NCBI GenBank assembly: GCA_900708905.1
Contig: CAADRB010000021.1
Coordinates: 305,366 to 369,365, forward strand
DNA from: Hymenolepis diminuta
Taxonomy: Eukaryota > Platyhelminthes > Cestoda > Cyclophyllidea > Hymenolepididae
DNA length: 64,000 nt
Direction: 5' to 3'
Shown: one piece after another, positions 24,985 to 38,151 of the stretch
Position numbering within the stretch: position 1 is the stretch's first letter
How the letters are laid out: every line of letters begins with the position of its first letter
Notes under the pieces: model-generated
Databases searched by the model: none
What the model saw: the letters and a program-made list of their open reading frames with translations, nothing else
What the model was told of the DNA's origin: nothing
Position numbers and translations under genes: made by a program

Positions 24985-27904
24985 CAGACGTGTATTCAAA
25001 GAACAGCATTGTCACTTCAGGTATTAAATTAAAAGGTTCATAGTAGCAGCAAGTATTTTATATTTTAAAATATTATATAGAGGTTTTTTAGCATTTTACT
25101 TAGTCTTTTTTATTTTGATTATAAAATTAATATTTTTATGTTTTCCCCTGATGATGAACAAGAAAATTTTATTGAAAAAGTACACTCTAAGTAATGTTTA
25201 AGGATTGTATGTCTTTGAAAAATAGAAATTTTGCTCTTGGGTGCGTTGTTTATCTAATGTTTTCATTTGAATAGTATCGAGATGGTTGGAATGTTTAGTT
25301 TCCTTTGATAAATAGTTGTTAATAAAATGAAATTAAAAATTATCCACCATTAAAGTTAAAATTAAGGCAAGATCTTAAAATGCAACTTTAACGCACTAAG
25401 TCAATATATGTATTTGCCTTGATCCATCCTCTAATTTAAATATTTTCCTCGAAAAACAGAGTTGAAATGAAAGATTTATAAACAAATTATGACATCCAAA
25501 AGTAAGAGAGAAATAGAAAGTAAAGCTAAACTCTGAAACTTTAATATTTAACAGAAAATAAACTTTAACTACTTAACACAAATTTAGTAAGTTGAATAAA
25601 TAAATGAAATTAACCAGAACTCATGCATTCCAACCTCGAACAGTTTGAAATGAATTCAGTACTTTTACAGAATGCAAATCTAATTGGTTATTATTCATGA
25701 AAATTATGTAATTATTAGAGTTTTCTTTTAAGGAGATCAAATACATCTCATACAATACTTGTTCGATATCTCAAAGCAGGAATTTTCAACGCCAATATTA
25801 TTTTCTTGAATCTTGTAATGGCCACTAATGTTGCTAATATGTAAGTTTGTAAAGTGTTCTAACACAGAAAATATCTCAATTCTTTATTTTTTCAAGACAT
25901 AAATATAATTTTACCCTTTTTATCCCTGATAGGATGGATATCTAAAACTTTCAGTCACATTCTCACCTGATAGACATGGACGCTGAAGTCAATATTTAAA
26001 AAGTATTTATTTTTACTAATGCACATAAATAAATACACCTTAACTGGTATGTCCTTTATAAATAACTAAACTCCTAATCTAACTCAGGAAATCTTTCATT
26101 TAAATCCAAAATCATTGATCACTTATAACGCTTCTTACTTATTGGTTCAAGGTAATTAGCGTATCGAAACTATATTGAGCATTATTAGTTTTTACATATA
26201 TCCTGGCTTAAAGGAGTGCATTACGTCAATCATAAATTTTAAAAATTATTTAAAATATTTAGTCGAACATAATACAAAGTCGGAGAATAGTCTTTTAATT
26301 TTCAAGACGCAAAATCTACACACTCATTCGAAAACAAGCACCAGGTCTCGATATATAATTACCTAACTTTGAAGACTAATTTATGAATAATTAAATTAAC
26401 TTACCTGTATGGCATTTCTTTGAAGATTACTTTTATCATTCACAATATTGTTATAACGTAATAAACTAGAAGTCCCTGTTGTAACCTTGCTGAGTGAACC
26501 GATCTAGAAAACCTGGTAGTGTAGCAACTTAACATAGAAGCCAATGGCTCAAGGCAGAAGACGAGGCACGCATACCAATGCAAGTAAAACTTGATCGATG
26601 TAGGCTTAAACGAATGGGCTTATTTACAAAGTGGCCTTTATCAGTGAGGAATTACGAAGGAAATTGCATTTGTATATATATAAGAAATATTGGTAGCCGG
26701 AGAGCGCAGTTACCACTTATTCTGTCGAATGTACTATAAATCTAGATAGAGAAATTCCAACAACCCGTTTTCATCGATTTCACGCCAACTAACTATCTTT
26801 AATTGAATGAATCAGCGCGCCTTCTGATCCACCGTAAGGTGGTTCAAATATAGTCACATGCCTAGACGCGTACTTTACATTTCTATCCAACCACTAACCG
26901 AGTAATTCCTACTGACTTCTCCGCATCTTCTGTTGGTTTCTTAATTATTTCCTAGACGACATAAATAAAAACGTTGCACGTTAGTTCGTCTCATTTTCCA
27001 AGACTTCGTCCTTTTGAGATTTATAGTTTTAGTAACTGCTGCGTATTGAAAACTACTCACAAAACCTCAGATGACCCCAGGGAAAACACGTCTGGTCCAG
27101 GTCTATATAGTTTTATATTGTCAATTACAACTAATTGACAGTATTGATAAACGACACGCATTTGAGAACAAGGGAGGCTAATCGTACTCTAATTATTGTG
27201 TCTCAAAGGGCGTTTGTTGTGTGGTTCGACACCGATAACCCTATGCCACAGTAACGTAGTGATAATTATAGAAGGACGGAAAATGACAGAAAGCGAAACA
27301 TCGCAATCTCCTTCAAGATTCTGATTTACAAATTGATGTTTAAATAATACTAAATGGTGAATTTTTTAAATGTTCATATTGCAAATTTTAATAAATCAGA
27401 TGCGTTTAAAATTGATAGTGACAGTTGGAATGATCTCCCTGAAACACTTATTCAACTGAAACGCTAGCCAGTTTCTTATAACCCATTATTAGACACAGCA
27501 TTTACTGGACTGAATTAGGACGGAATTGTTTTGTTGGTATGGTTAGCCACAAATATTTAAATACAGATGATAAGTCAAAAATAGCTTTCCGTAGTGGACA
27601 GGTGTGAAAATTTAAGTGTAATAGGATGATTTCCAGTTGCCATTTATTGTTGAGATATCAGTTCATAATGAAATGACTCTATATGTTTCATATATTATTG
27701 TCAGTGAAATTCAAAAACTTTTAACATTCTACCGGACAGATGTGTTAACTCAAAGCTCCGCGCTATCCTAAATTTCAAAGGATTATTTTTTATTAACAAT
27801 GAATACAAAGTGGTCAACTCTCTGCACATCATTATGTGGTGTCTTTACCACAATCGTGATTCTTCCCGGTCGCCGCTGACGCCTGTTATTTATTCTTTTT
27901 TATG

Positions 27905-28250
27905 ATCTGCTCTTCTCTGTAGGATACCGTTGAAAGATGAATTCCTCCACGTCTCCGAAATATCTATTTTACGTCATCGCTAATCGCCAAAATTTAACTA
28001 TCTTGTCCTCATTTTGATATGTGAAATTGTCAACCTTATCGTGACCCCCAGGCTCTCTACGGAAAAACATAGTGTGTCCTCAAGTGGCCCATCCTCACTG
28101 ATCGGAAAAGCCAAGTGTACCTCGGATGATAGTTGCAGAGGCACAAGCTCTCTCTCAAGCTCTCCCTCCTTCCCCATAGTTCTCTCACTCACTCTATCTC
28201 TCGAGTTCCCACTGTCGTTGGTTTATTCTCAAATCTTGACTTTCTAATTT
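27905..28250 (+). repeat. Interspersed repeat, partner of 6345-6610 and of the LTR-like family
   Basis: The left edge CTCTTCTCTGTAGGATACCGT is nearly repeated at 36098. The middle (TTTAACTATCTTGTCCTC) matches 6.4 kb, and the right end (CTCTATCTCTCGAG, CACTGTCG, GGTTTATTCTCAAA) resembles the minus strand of the 33.4 kb LTR-like repeat. The frames at 27998-28247 are not judged coding. Confidence 0.45.
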
Positions 28251-31200
28251 AAAAATATGGTTGTCTGTTGTTTGTGAAAGCCTTCAGCATCAATTTGTTA
28301 ATGCTAGCCTCTACAACACACTCTAAAAACTCTTAAATTAGAAAAAGTTACCACGGTTATTGTACATTAAGCCACTATCTAGATTACTTAAAAATTCACA
28401 TTTCTTAGGAACCCAGAGAATTTTGAATCCTCAATTTTCTTTACTGGACCGTGAATTAATTGACAATGTAGAAACTTCTGACCATTAAAATAGGATTATG
28501 GGATTGTAAACATAGCAAAATAAGCAGCTATGGTAAAAGTCGAAGTGACAAAACGAATCACTTCGCAGATTAGTTAACAATACTCATTAATTAATCAAGT
28601 ATAAACGGGAATTGCCTTTATTTAATTAATTTTATCGAATTATGAATGTATGCCAATGCAGGAGACCAGTGAGCTGACGTCCTTGAAATGACGCAAGAAG
28701 AGCTTATGAGAAAGACGTTGGCCAATGTATGACGTGATTATATTTGTGACTTTTCCTTGATTCATGCTTCTAATTTTATTTTATTTCTTCTTCGATTTCC
28801 ATACTTGAGTAAAAAAAACACTTAACTTTGTAGAAAATCCCAAGTTTAATGCTTGCACGATCTTATCGACATTTAATATTAAATAAAATGTCATAAATTT
28901 AAAAGTTAAATTCAAAATAGCAAACAAAAGCGGTTTAATATATTAAACACAAACCACAAACAAATTAACAATTAAGTGTGATGATTTCAACAAGTTAGTA
29001 TTATTTCGCAGGGAGATCCGTATGACTGAGGGTTTTGTTTAAGAAAAAGTCGACGAACACGATCATTTCTGATGGAATGAAGATAAACAGGGAGAGGAAG
29101 AAGGAGGAGAAAAGGACGAGTATTACACCGACTGCAACACTACCTGTTAAGGAGTTTAACAAAATATTCAAAAATAAAAAAAATCATTATAAAGTCCCCC
29201 GCGACCTAAAATATTAGTGAAATGAAATTAACTAAATCATTACGTTATTTGATCGGTTTGAAGAATAAGAAATTTATTCACGTAATTTTTTGTTTCTTAG
29301 TCAAAAATTCTTAATGCGAAGGTAATAATGCTTTATAACAAAAACCTGAATCCTTCTTGATTAATTATGTTTTTTTCTAGCTGCTAAAAAGGATACATGC
29401 AAGCTTCTGCTCCCAGGGTTCGCAGGTATTAAGGGCTGTGGCGTAGAGTATTCGTCTTCGAATTTGGTCGATCGAACCAACGATGCCCTTAGCAGAACCA
29501 GTAGTATTGGTTTCTAAAAATAGGATCGGTAGTTGTTAAAATATATATTGCATTTGCCAGGCATTTTCTAACGTCTAAAATGCAAATTTTTCTATTTAAA
29601 CTGCATTTGATCTTAAGTAAAGTGTCCATAATCATGAACTATAAATCTGCGTTCGGATTTAACACGTCAACTTCCAAGTTATTTAATTTCTTTAATTAAA
29701 TTGATACAGTAAAATGTAATAAGCCAACTAAGACGTTTTCGATTAATTAGTTTATGATATGATATTAATTATTGATTTAATCATACATAAGCAATGAATA
29801 TGATATAGAGGAAATATAAGAAATAACCCTCATAATGTTAAAATAATAGCACTTTGTCGGAAGAAAATATTGGAGATAATAAATTTTATTTTTATAGTAG
29901 TTTCTGTAAGCAGTTAAAGTAAGTATTCTATTTTCTCGTTTGAACTTCGTTTGACCGCCGTTTATAAATTTTAATGTTTAATAAGGAGAGATAGAAACTT
30001 TACCTTTTGGCACTTTATTAATTGCCGAATATTTCACTGTAAGTAAAAAACCGAAGCCAATATTTTGCCTTTCAGTGCTTCAATCTCCACAGAAAGATTG
30101 TTTAAAGAATAAAGCCATTATGAAACTACTTCACTTTTTGACAAAATATATGTCTATTTTATTTTTAAATTGAGAGGAATTCAAATAATATTTTTGACAA
30201 AATAATAGCACTCCGGAACATTCCAAATGGGTAACTCACATTCTGTTATTAATCTGCTGACCGATGTATAAAGCTTAATAATAACGCTCATAAGAAACCT
30301 CGGACTCTGCAGACATGGATTACTCCTCTTCTTTCCCGATCAATACCTACCTAAAATGTACACTGGTGTATCAACGGTAATGTGATTGTCAAGTTAGTGG
30401 CCCTGGATTATTGATACCTATAAAAGAAGGATTGAGTGTATTTTTTCAATCTCACGAGATGTCTTTCATTTACCCAAGGGAAATGTTAGGAAATAAACCT
30501 ATTAAACGGCCTTGACAAATGCTTTAATGATAAAGTGGGTAACATGAGGAATTATTTTAGGACAAATAATGGCTAGTAAATGATATATTACCAGTGAATT
30601 AAAGAAAGATAAAACCATGGGGACTTACCCTGCATAATTCATACTTGATTCGAGTAATGTTCACTCACTAATAATTGTGGCTGAATCAATCAATCAATCA
30701 GTGGCAATAAAAAGGACTCGAATAAATACGATCATCAGAGATTGGGAGCCTCATGCATGCTCTCTGCTTGTACCCGCATGGCACTTAGAAACTGGCTTTT
30801 TTATTATTCATAGGAGTAGCGCTATATTTTAGGTATTAGAAGTCCTTAATGGCCAACTAATTCAACAACTTAGTGATGATATTATGATTATATTGTGTGC
30901 ACCTTCTAACTGGAATGGTGTTATTTCTGCATGATACTTTATGTCCTTAGGTGTTTTGCAAAATATCTTCCATGAAGACTTACATAAAACAATTTCAACT
31001 CTCGTTAGCTGCTCAGTTTCAAAGAAACATTTAAAAGCTGATCGATCGAAATAAGTGTGGGCTATTTCTTTGTCTGGAGATCCTACAGAAATTTAACTGA
31101 GTGTATATCTAGGGCATAAGGAATCGGTAAAGGATCTTAAATAAAGAGACTACATACAGTTAAATTACGTTTATTTGGGGTTCTAAATTCGACGCATTGC

Positions 31201-31437
31201 TCAAATGCTGAAGTGCATAAATTAGCCTAGTCACATTCAGTTCTTCCTGCTGCACATTATTGAAAATTTTAACAAAATCAGATAATCGGAAGTCAGTTTT
31301 TCCTTATAACAATTACTTCTTTTGATTCATAAAAATCCCAGAATGAAATATTGGGACTAGAGATCACCTAGTTTTTCCACTATTACTATTACACTAATAG
31401 AGAATCACTAAAGATGATAATTCTCAAGTTTGTAAGA

Positions 31438-31530
31438 GTCTTGGTAGGAGGAAGAGCATCGTGGAACCTCTCTGAGGAGAAACTCTCTTGACCAGTATTA
31501 GCTAGAATGGTTGGTCATTGCATTCACTGG
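31438..31530 (-). repeat. Partial SINE-like copy
   Basis: GGTAGGAGGAAG, GCATCGTGGAACCTCTCTGAG, GAGAAACTCTCTT, CCAGTATTAGCTA and TGGTTGGTCA follow the order of the SINE 3' portion at 55.2 and 59.7 kb. The tRNA-like end is missing or too degraded to see. Confidence 0.45.
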
Positions 31531-33353
31531 ATGTTCACATTAACTGCTTATTAGTCTTCAAGATTAGTATTGAAATAAGAAGACCAGAGGATAAATTAAG
31601 AAATTCCTTATCTTATCAGCAACTTATATCAGTAATAATTATTCGCGTAAAAAGGTAGTACCATTTTACGTCTAATTTTGATCGAAGAGCTGAATCATCA
31701 TGCTGTTACCGCCCTTTTGACGATTATTAAGCAGGATGGTCGCTCACCAATTGTGCATCGATAAAGATCTAATTTCTGACCCCTGACTTGAACGCTTATT
31801 CATTTACTAATAAAAGCCAACCATCTGATGGGGACAATCCAATTTATGTGAATGAAGAAAGAAAATACACGTATACACTCCGGTATTAACAAATACTTGA
31901 TATTTTATTGCTATTAATTTCAATAATTATTTCCTCTTGAATTGTGCCTTCGAGCTTTATAAGTGCGACTTTGTAAGTAAATGAAAATATGCACTTATCA
32001 CTGGAATGCAAATACGGTCATTCTACTCGATGAGTACTTAATTAAATGTGTTTTTATCTCTTTTACTTTTTCAACTTAAAGAGTTATAGTTGCCTGTCTG
32101 TAATGGGCGAAGACAAAAATGCAACAATCAAGACAATCTAGCTAGCACAAAGCCCTGAAGAATATATTATTGGACATTAAATACAAAGTGTCCACGTTGA
32201 GTACTCATAGAGTCGAATGCATGATAAGTCTAAGTGAATGCATTTTTATACAAAGAAAATGACAGATCACTGTTTATTTAAATTCCCCTTTTGTTGAAAA
32301 GATGCAAAATTATCTGTTTCCGTTTATTAATTTATTTCTAGCTCATGACAACTTTCATTATTTTTAAGACGAGCTTCATTCAAAATGGGGCTGGAAAAAT
32401 ATATGACTGTCTTCACTTGTTAAAGTTAAATATTTTCATTTGACATTAACTTGTATTTGTTGATTTGTGAATCAAATGAAGACCAAGCGAAAATATAGTA
32501 TGAGCACAGATGATTTGAAAATAGGATGCTGATTAGGAGGTTCAATTATTATTTAGCAAGGAATTGATGATTCTAGAGAGTGTCTTCTATTTCAGTTTCT
32601 GATTATTTTATGGGCCACCAATGCCACAACACAAGGTAAAAATGTTGGAAGACGTAAGAAAACACTGATTTAACTAAATAATACAAAATAGTTGATTGAG
32701 TTCATTATGAAAGAAGGCGGAACGAATAAATAGGCCACAATAAAACGCTTTTCCGATGGTTCTCTTAAACCAAATTATGGAATACATCAGAATCAAATAT
32801 CCCGTTTTATATAATTATGTGGATTGAATTCCAAATTGGCGAAGGCATGAATGATTATAAAATTGTAAAACTGAATTCAAGACACAAATAAATGTAGAAA
32901 TAACAAATGAAGAGGATCTATTTGCAAAATAAAAAACATTTTAAATTCCAATAACTGAAGTTAATTACATGACGATAAAATAAATTAATCAATGCTTTTT
33001 TTATTCTAACGACAGCTCAGGGAGGCTTAAATGAATAGTAAAACTTACAGAAATTAGGGTTAAATTAATAAAAACCAAAACAGTGCCCTATATATACCTA
33101 TCTGATATTACCGCTATTTAATTCCCGCTCTCCAATGAAAGTCAACAGTCAAATATCTAATTTTTTGTTTTATACTCCGAAAGTACTCACTTCCATCTTC
33201 CCATTTGAAAGATGAATTTGAGCGCCGTAAAACCTAGCATCGAAAGCTTGATAGAATAAGAGGAGAAATGAAATTGAATAGTTAATAATCTGCTTTCAAG
33301 AAGCATTGGAAAGCGAGGATATAAATGTAAACAATTATGAGGACAAATATTTT

Positions 33354-33604
33354 TGTTGGAGTAAGCACTAAGGACTGGCAGCTATCTATACCAAACAACC
33401 GTTCTAAAAGTAGAACACAAGAACTGCGCATGACAAAGTTTATTGAACAAACCACGATGAGGATTCAAGACAGTAAGAGAGAGATAAGGAAGTGAGGAGA
33501 TGAAAGGGAAGTGTAGGAGCCGGTAAAGACAAAGATGCGTCTGCCCCCTGTTCTGGTATTTGTATAAAAGTGGGCTTAATCCTTCAAATTATAAGAGTTG
33601 AACA
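33354..33604. repeat. LTR/TRIM-like direct repeat, copy 1
   Basis: About 250 bases starting TGTTG and ending near AACA, closely matching 37903-38151. Shared blocks include CTGGCAGCTATCTATACC, GTTCTAAAAGTAGAACACAA, GAACTGCGCATGACAAAGTT, ACCACGATGAGGATTCAAGA and a TGTATAAAAG TATA-like box. The TG...CA ends, the TATA-like motif and AATAAA on the opposite strand are typical of LTRs. There is no coding capacity. Transcription direction is unresolved and the ends are approximate. Confidence 0.65.
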
Positions 33605-35365
33605 AAAATCTACAATTAAATGTGAAATTTAATGTCATATCTGTCAGTTATTCTGTTCTAAACGATAGAGAAAAAGGCGACCACCCCAAAATAAATTAAA
33701 CGAATAGCGATCAACTGTTTTTACTGCATCAGTGTAAACATCTTGATTAAAAAAATAAACAAGTGAAATAAAGTTTCGTTTGATTTGCCGACTCTGATCA
33801 AACAATAATGACGATTGCAATCCGATTTTTCTACCCATCTAAGCTAGCCTCCTTATTTTCGAAATAAAAACCCTTTATCAAATGCAATTCAAAAATTATC
33901 AGAAATTTCTTTTTAATAAATACACTTCCCGTCATTTACATAAAGAGTTTTCACTTTTACTTTAGAGCTTGTACAAAATCAAAACTAACCTTAATGAGGA
34001 TAGGAAAATGTACAACACCCTGTAAAACCTAGTCTTAGAATAGTCCGCGCTAGGAAAGTGTATATGCAAGAATTTTCACAGAGACGGGATTTAGCGTTAT
34101 AGAAGAGATCACTATACTACGATTTTACCGAACAAGAAAGACTTCAAATCCCCTATCCTTGATGCTTCTGATCCTAAGGTGGGTGATTAAATCGTCACTT
34201 TTCAGCATGATATCATGATTCTCAATATATCAAAAATTATGTAAACCAATCTTCGAGAGATTTTGAGAAAAGGGCATCTGACTGTGAAGAAGGACTATTG
34301 ATAATCATAACGCATTCCGAACAATGACAAATAAATTCCATTTTGAACAGAATGATGAATAAGAGTAAAATCAAACTTCATAAACCAAATTCCCCTTCTT
34401 TAAATTCATACTACATTTATGGGCAAACGGATAATTAAAAAGTTGTTCAAAGTAGTGAGAATATATACTAGTGGAATCATTTTAAAACTACAATAATGCA
34501 TGGTTAATTTTATTAAACAAAATGAATAGTGGGGTAATAAAATGAATAAATTTTACCTTGCGGAATTTTCATTTCTTCCGGCTCTTCGATGGAGAGGATA
34601 CCTAAATGAAAACAAAACCATCAATTGTCAGATGAGTCGCTATTATATAGTACGTGCACAAAGTCAATTATCAGCGAACTTTCATATGATTGTTTGTGAG
34701 TGGGGATGTGTATACACTGTCAAAATAAGTGACTGCATAACTACAAAAAATGTCTAAATTCTTTCAAAATTGGTGGCTTAAAACAATTCTAAGTGCATTC
34801 TTGACATTTGTTAAGTAACTGATCTACATTAATTTACAATACAAAATCTCCCTAGACTCCGCCTAATAAAAAAAGGAGTTACATTACTCTAGTTGAACTG
34901 AGTGAAGAGTGATATTCATTCTTGAAATTGGCAAATTTGCTCAGCTCCTATTTGAAATCAGGCGTTAGTATTTTCTTATCGTCTTCGAATGTCAGTTAAG
35001 ATGAGTCACAAGTACTTTGCCTCTAGAATGCTGTATTATCACAAGAGGACTACCGATACGAGACTGCAGCAACGGTTGGCACAGGTGAAATAGAATAAGT
35101 TGGAAGTCGGTAGAAGCTCTGTATCTATAAGAAAATATATTAATTCTATAACTGGCTGTAAATTGCTACCTGTTCATTCATATGACCATCTGTTAAAGGT
35201 CGGATTGATGACTGTTTAGCCGGCTCTTTGACCCCCAGAAAAAGAAAAGGGGCCAAAGGCCATTCGCCTAGAAATGGATAGTTCTTCGAAGGGTACGTGG
35301 CCTCAACTCAAGTTGGAAGCCATCCTCACTTCTTCTACAAACTAGCTTAAGTGTAAGAAATTCCA

Positions 35366-35478
35366 AGAAAGAGAGAACAGAAGAAGAAGAAGATGATGAT
35401 GATGATGAAGGTGAAGAAGAAGAAGGTAGGAAAGGAAGGTGGGAGAGTGGGAGGGAGGGAAGGTAAGAAAAGGAGAAT
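35366..35478 (+). repeat. GA/GAT-rich simple sequence
   Basis: Purine-rich tract built from AGA, GAT and GGA repeats. The serine/proline-rich open frame on the opposite strand (35268-35498) is explained by this tract and is not coding. Confidence 0.85.
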
Positions 35479-36711
35479 ATACTTACGACTTCCAACAACT
35501 ACTACTTAAACTGCCCCATAACCGTAAGACTCCCCGCACCATCCGCCGCCGGTAAGTAACCATTCAGTATTAAGACGCAAGAGCAAGGAGATTATAATCA
35601 GGATATGTATTTTCCATTCAGAGACAAGACATGTACTCTGTGGCGTTGAGTCATGCTTTTCTCAACACGATAAATTCGTTTTTTTTTCAAAAATACCTAG
35701 AAAAATATTTATGCTATACAAAATACATTTAATCGTTCAGGTGGTAGGCCATACTTTGTCCAAATTTGTCAAAGGTAGATTGAAATGTTAATCATTTGTC
35801 TCTATTTTTAAGAGTTAGCATAGTCACTAACCTATACTTACTGAATTTCTTTGAATCATAGCAGCTGTTTCGGTTTTTAACATTACATAAGGATATTGTC
35901 AATCATTAAACTTACATGATAATCGCTTTGAGAATGAATTTCGTTAATTGAGAAAGTGGGATTTGATTTGACTTCTTACACATATATAAACCATTCAATT
36001 GGGTTATGAGCTATTGATATCATAGCTTCTCAGAACCACTTGCTCTAGTGGTTAAGTAGGTCAAGACGAGCTATTAAATCATAGTCATTGTTATAATCAG
36101 TTCTTCTCTGTAGGGTACCGTACCCGACTCTTAGATTCCCTAAGACATTGCACTAGTTACAAATACGACCCGACAAGACCACAAAACGACTCAAACCATT
36201 ATGTCAATATAAGACCCACGTTTGGGTATCGATAGGGGGACTTATCTTATCCGTCATTTACTACCGTAATGTAAATAAATTTGTTCAAATAAAAGGGAAA
36301 TAGAAGGTGGAAGATAAAAAATCTTACATATAAGACTTATTTTGAGGAAAATATTATTTTCCTATATGTAACAGTTGAATAAACTGTCCATGATAAATTA
36401 GCAAAGAAATACCTGGATACACTTGTTAGATTTCTCAATTGCCTTGACTTATGAAATGGAATCGACTAAAGGGCATATATGTTGGCTACAAATATATCAA
36501 GTATAACCCAACTATTGTAACACAATTCAGTTAACTTCTAACCGACGTTGCCTCAAAATCTCCTTAGAATAGATAACCTGATTGGGAACATGGCTTGTTC
36601 ACGCGTCTGAGTTAACAATTTTCAACCCATTGCTCCACTCTTAATTGCATTTATTTAATAAAACTGGAATCTGCCGTAGGTTAACAGTCATTTCACGAAT
36701 CCTTAGTGCTA

Positions 36712-37010
36712 TAGCAGATGTCTATCAATACCTGGCGATTAGAAATGACTGATTGGCGATAAGATTCCGCTATGTGCTTATGTGCTTGCACATAGATACC
36801 TAAGCAGGTATTGATTATCACGCCGAGACTCCGACAACGAGAAATGATTGACGTCTATCGAAGAAATGTTTTGTAAATAAACCTAATTTACAAATTAATA
36901 AATAGGGACGGCTTGCCTGCAACCCCCGCATTCATCTGGCGACATGAGTGACGCGACCTATTCCAAATATTCGATGATGTGGCCCTGGTAGGCTTAACGT
37001 TATTACACTT
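36712..37010 (+). repeat. Inverted repeat, left arm
   Basis: Matches the reverse complement of 37310-37640 over roughly 300 bases. A perfect 25-base block lies at 36817-36841 (its reverse complement at 37488-37512). Further shared blocks are AGAAATGA, GCGATAAGAT, AATGTTTTGTA, ATTAATAAATAG, CATGAGTGAC, GATG-TGTGGCC and ACGTTATTACA. Divergence between arms is moderate, so this looks like two opposed copies of one dispersed repeat rather than a recent hairpin duplication. Confidence 0.65.
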
Positions 37011-37309
37011 AGCTATTATTAACAGAAAGCATCTCAATTTCATGAGAGTTGCGTATGCTATTGAACCTTTTGAGAAACACGAAAAAAGTTTCTTATTAAT
37101 AGTTAGAGTGTCCATAACGTGAAGCTAGTAACCGTAAAATAGGAGACATCTCAACTTCCATCCCAGAGTTGCTAAATAACCAGTCCCAATGTGCTCAAGG
37201 TTAACAATAGAAGGATTAACTGAATACGCCTAAAAGATATAAAGAAGAATGCAACTCTAATTTAGGGGTTTGTTTACCTCAAAAATATTAATCAGAAGTC
37301 GACCGGGAC

Positions 37310-37640
37310 TGAGGTTGTAATAACGTAGAGAGGGTCTATCGAGGCCACATCGATAGGATAAGATGGAATAAATCAAGTCACTCATGTTGCAAGATCAATT
37401 CGGAGGTGGCAGATAAGTCACCTCTATTTATTAATAAGTAGATTAGGTTCATATACAAAACATTACTTCGTTGGACATCAGTCATGCCTCGTTGTCGGAG
37501 TCTCGGCGTGATGAGAGACACCCGTTTAGGCATCAATGCACAAATAAGCAAACACACAGCGGGACCGCCTGTGGGTACTGCGGTGGAGATCTTATCGCTA
37601 GTTAATCATTTCTAAAAGCTAGATGATGATAGATATCTGC
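37310..37640 (-). repeat. Inverted repeat, right arm
   Basis: Opposite-orientation partner of 36712-37010, separated from it by about 300 bases of non-repeated AT-rich sequence. On the minus strand it reads AGAAATGATTAACTAGCGATAAG, then the conserved 25-base core at 37488-37512, then AATGTTTTGTAT and ATTAATAAATAG. No protein-coding content. Confidence 0.65.
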
Positions 37641-37902
37641 TGGCTATATCAGAGGTCAGCCATGATTTCAGCTCAGTAGACAGAATAAAGCGAAAAATTA
37701 GTGGACAGAGGGGGTGATTACTCATTAGCGAGACAACATTTCAGTCAGAGGGACCATATAAAAACGTAACTTGATTGAAAGTAGGAAATAATCTTTAAGC
37801 ACGTCTTTTCACCAGAAAATGTTTATTAAACTTCTGTGAAAATTTCTTGTGAATCAAAACAATGGACGTATTATCAGAAGCAGAGGGAATTTTAACTCAT
37901 GG

Positions 37903-38151
37903 TGTTGAAGTAACCACTAAGGGCTGGCAGCTATCTATACCAAATCACCGTTCTAAAAGTAGAACACAAGAACTGCGCATGACAAAGTTTATTGAACAAA
38001 CCACGATGAGGATTCAAGACAGTAAGAGAGAGATAAGGGAGTGAGGAGATGAGAGGGAAATGTAGGAAGACAAATATGCGTCTGCCCCTCTTCTGGCTTG
38101 TGTATAAAAGGGAGCTTCATACTGCTTCATAGAAAAAGAGTAGCATAAACA
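37903..38151. repeat. LTR/TRIM-like direct repeat, copy 2
   Basis: Second copy of the 33354-33604 repeat in the same orientation, about 4.55 kb away, differing by scattered substitutions and by a short indel near the GTAGGAGCC stretch. It includes the TGTATAAAAG box. The sequence between the copies has no recognisable polymerase or capsid frame, and no clear primer-binding site was seen beside either copy. Solo LTRs or a TRIM-type non-autonomous element fit best. Confidence 0.65.

Larger units (their letters stand above)
24985..33353. other. Gene-poor region
   Basis: About 8.4 kb between RPL10A and the first LTR-like repeat. All open frames are shorter than about 80 codons and none resembles a protein I know. 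It holds a repeat at 27940-28250, a partial SINE-like copy at 31438-31530 and a possible one at 29420-29480 (GTGGCGTAGAG, then TTCGTCTTCGAATTTGG). The RPL10A promoter must be at the left edge. Confidence 0.5.

Noticed and set aside
35268..35498. Serine/proline-rich open frame on the minus strand
   Set aside because: Explained by the GA/GAT-rich simple repeat.
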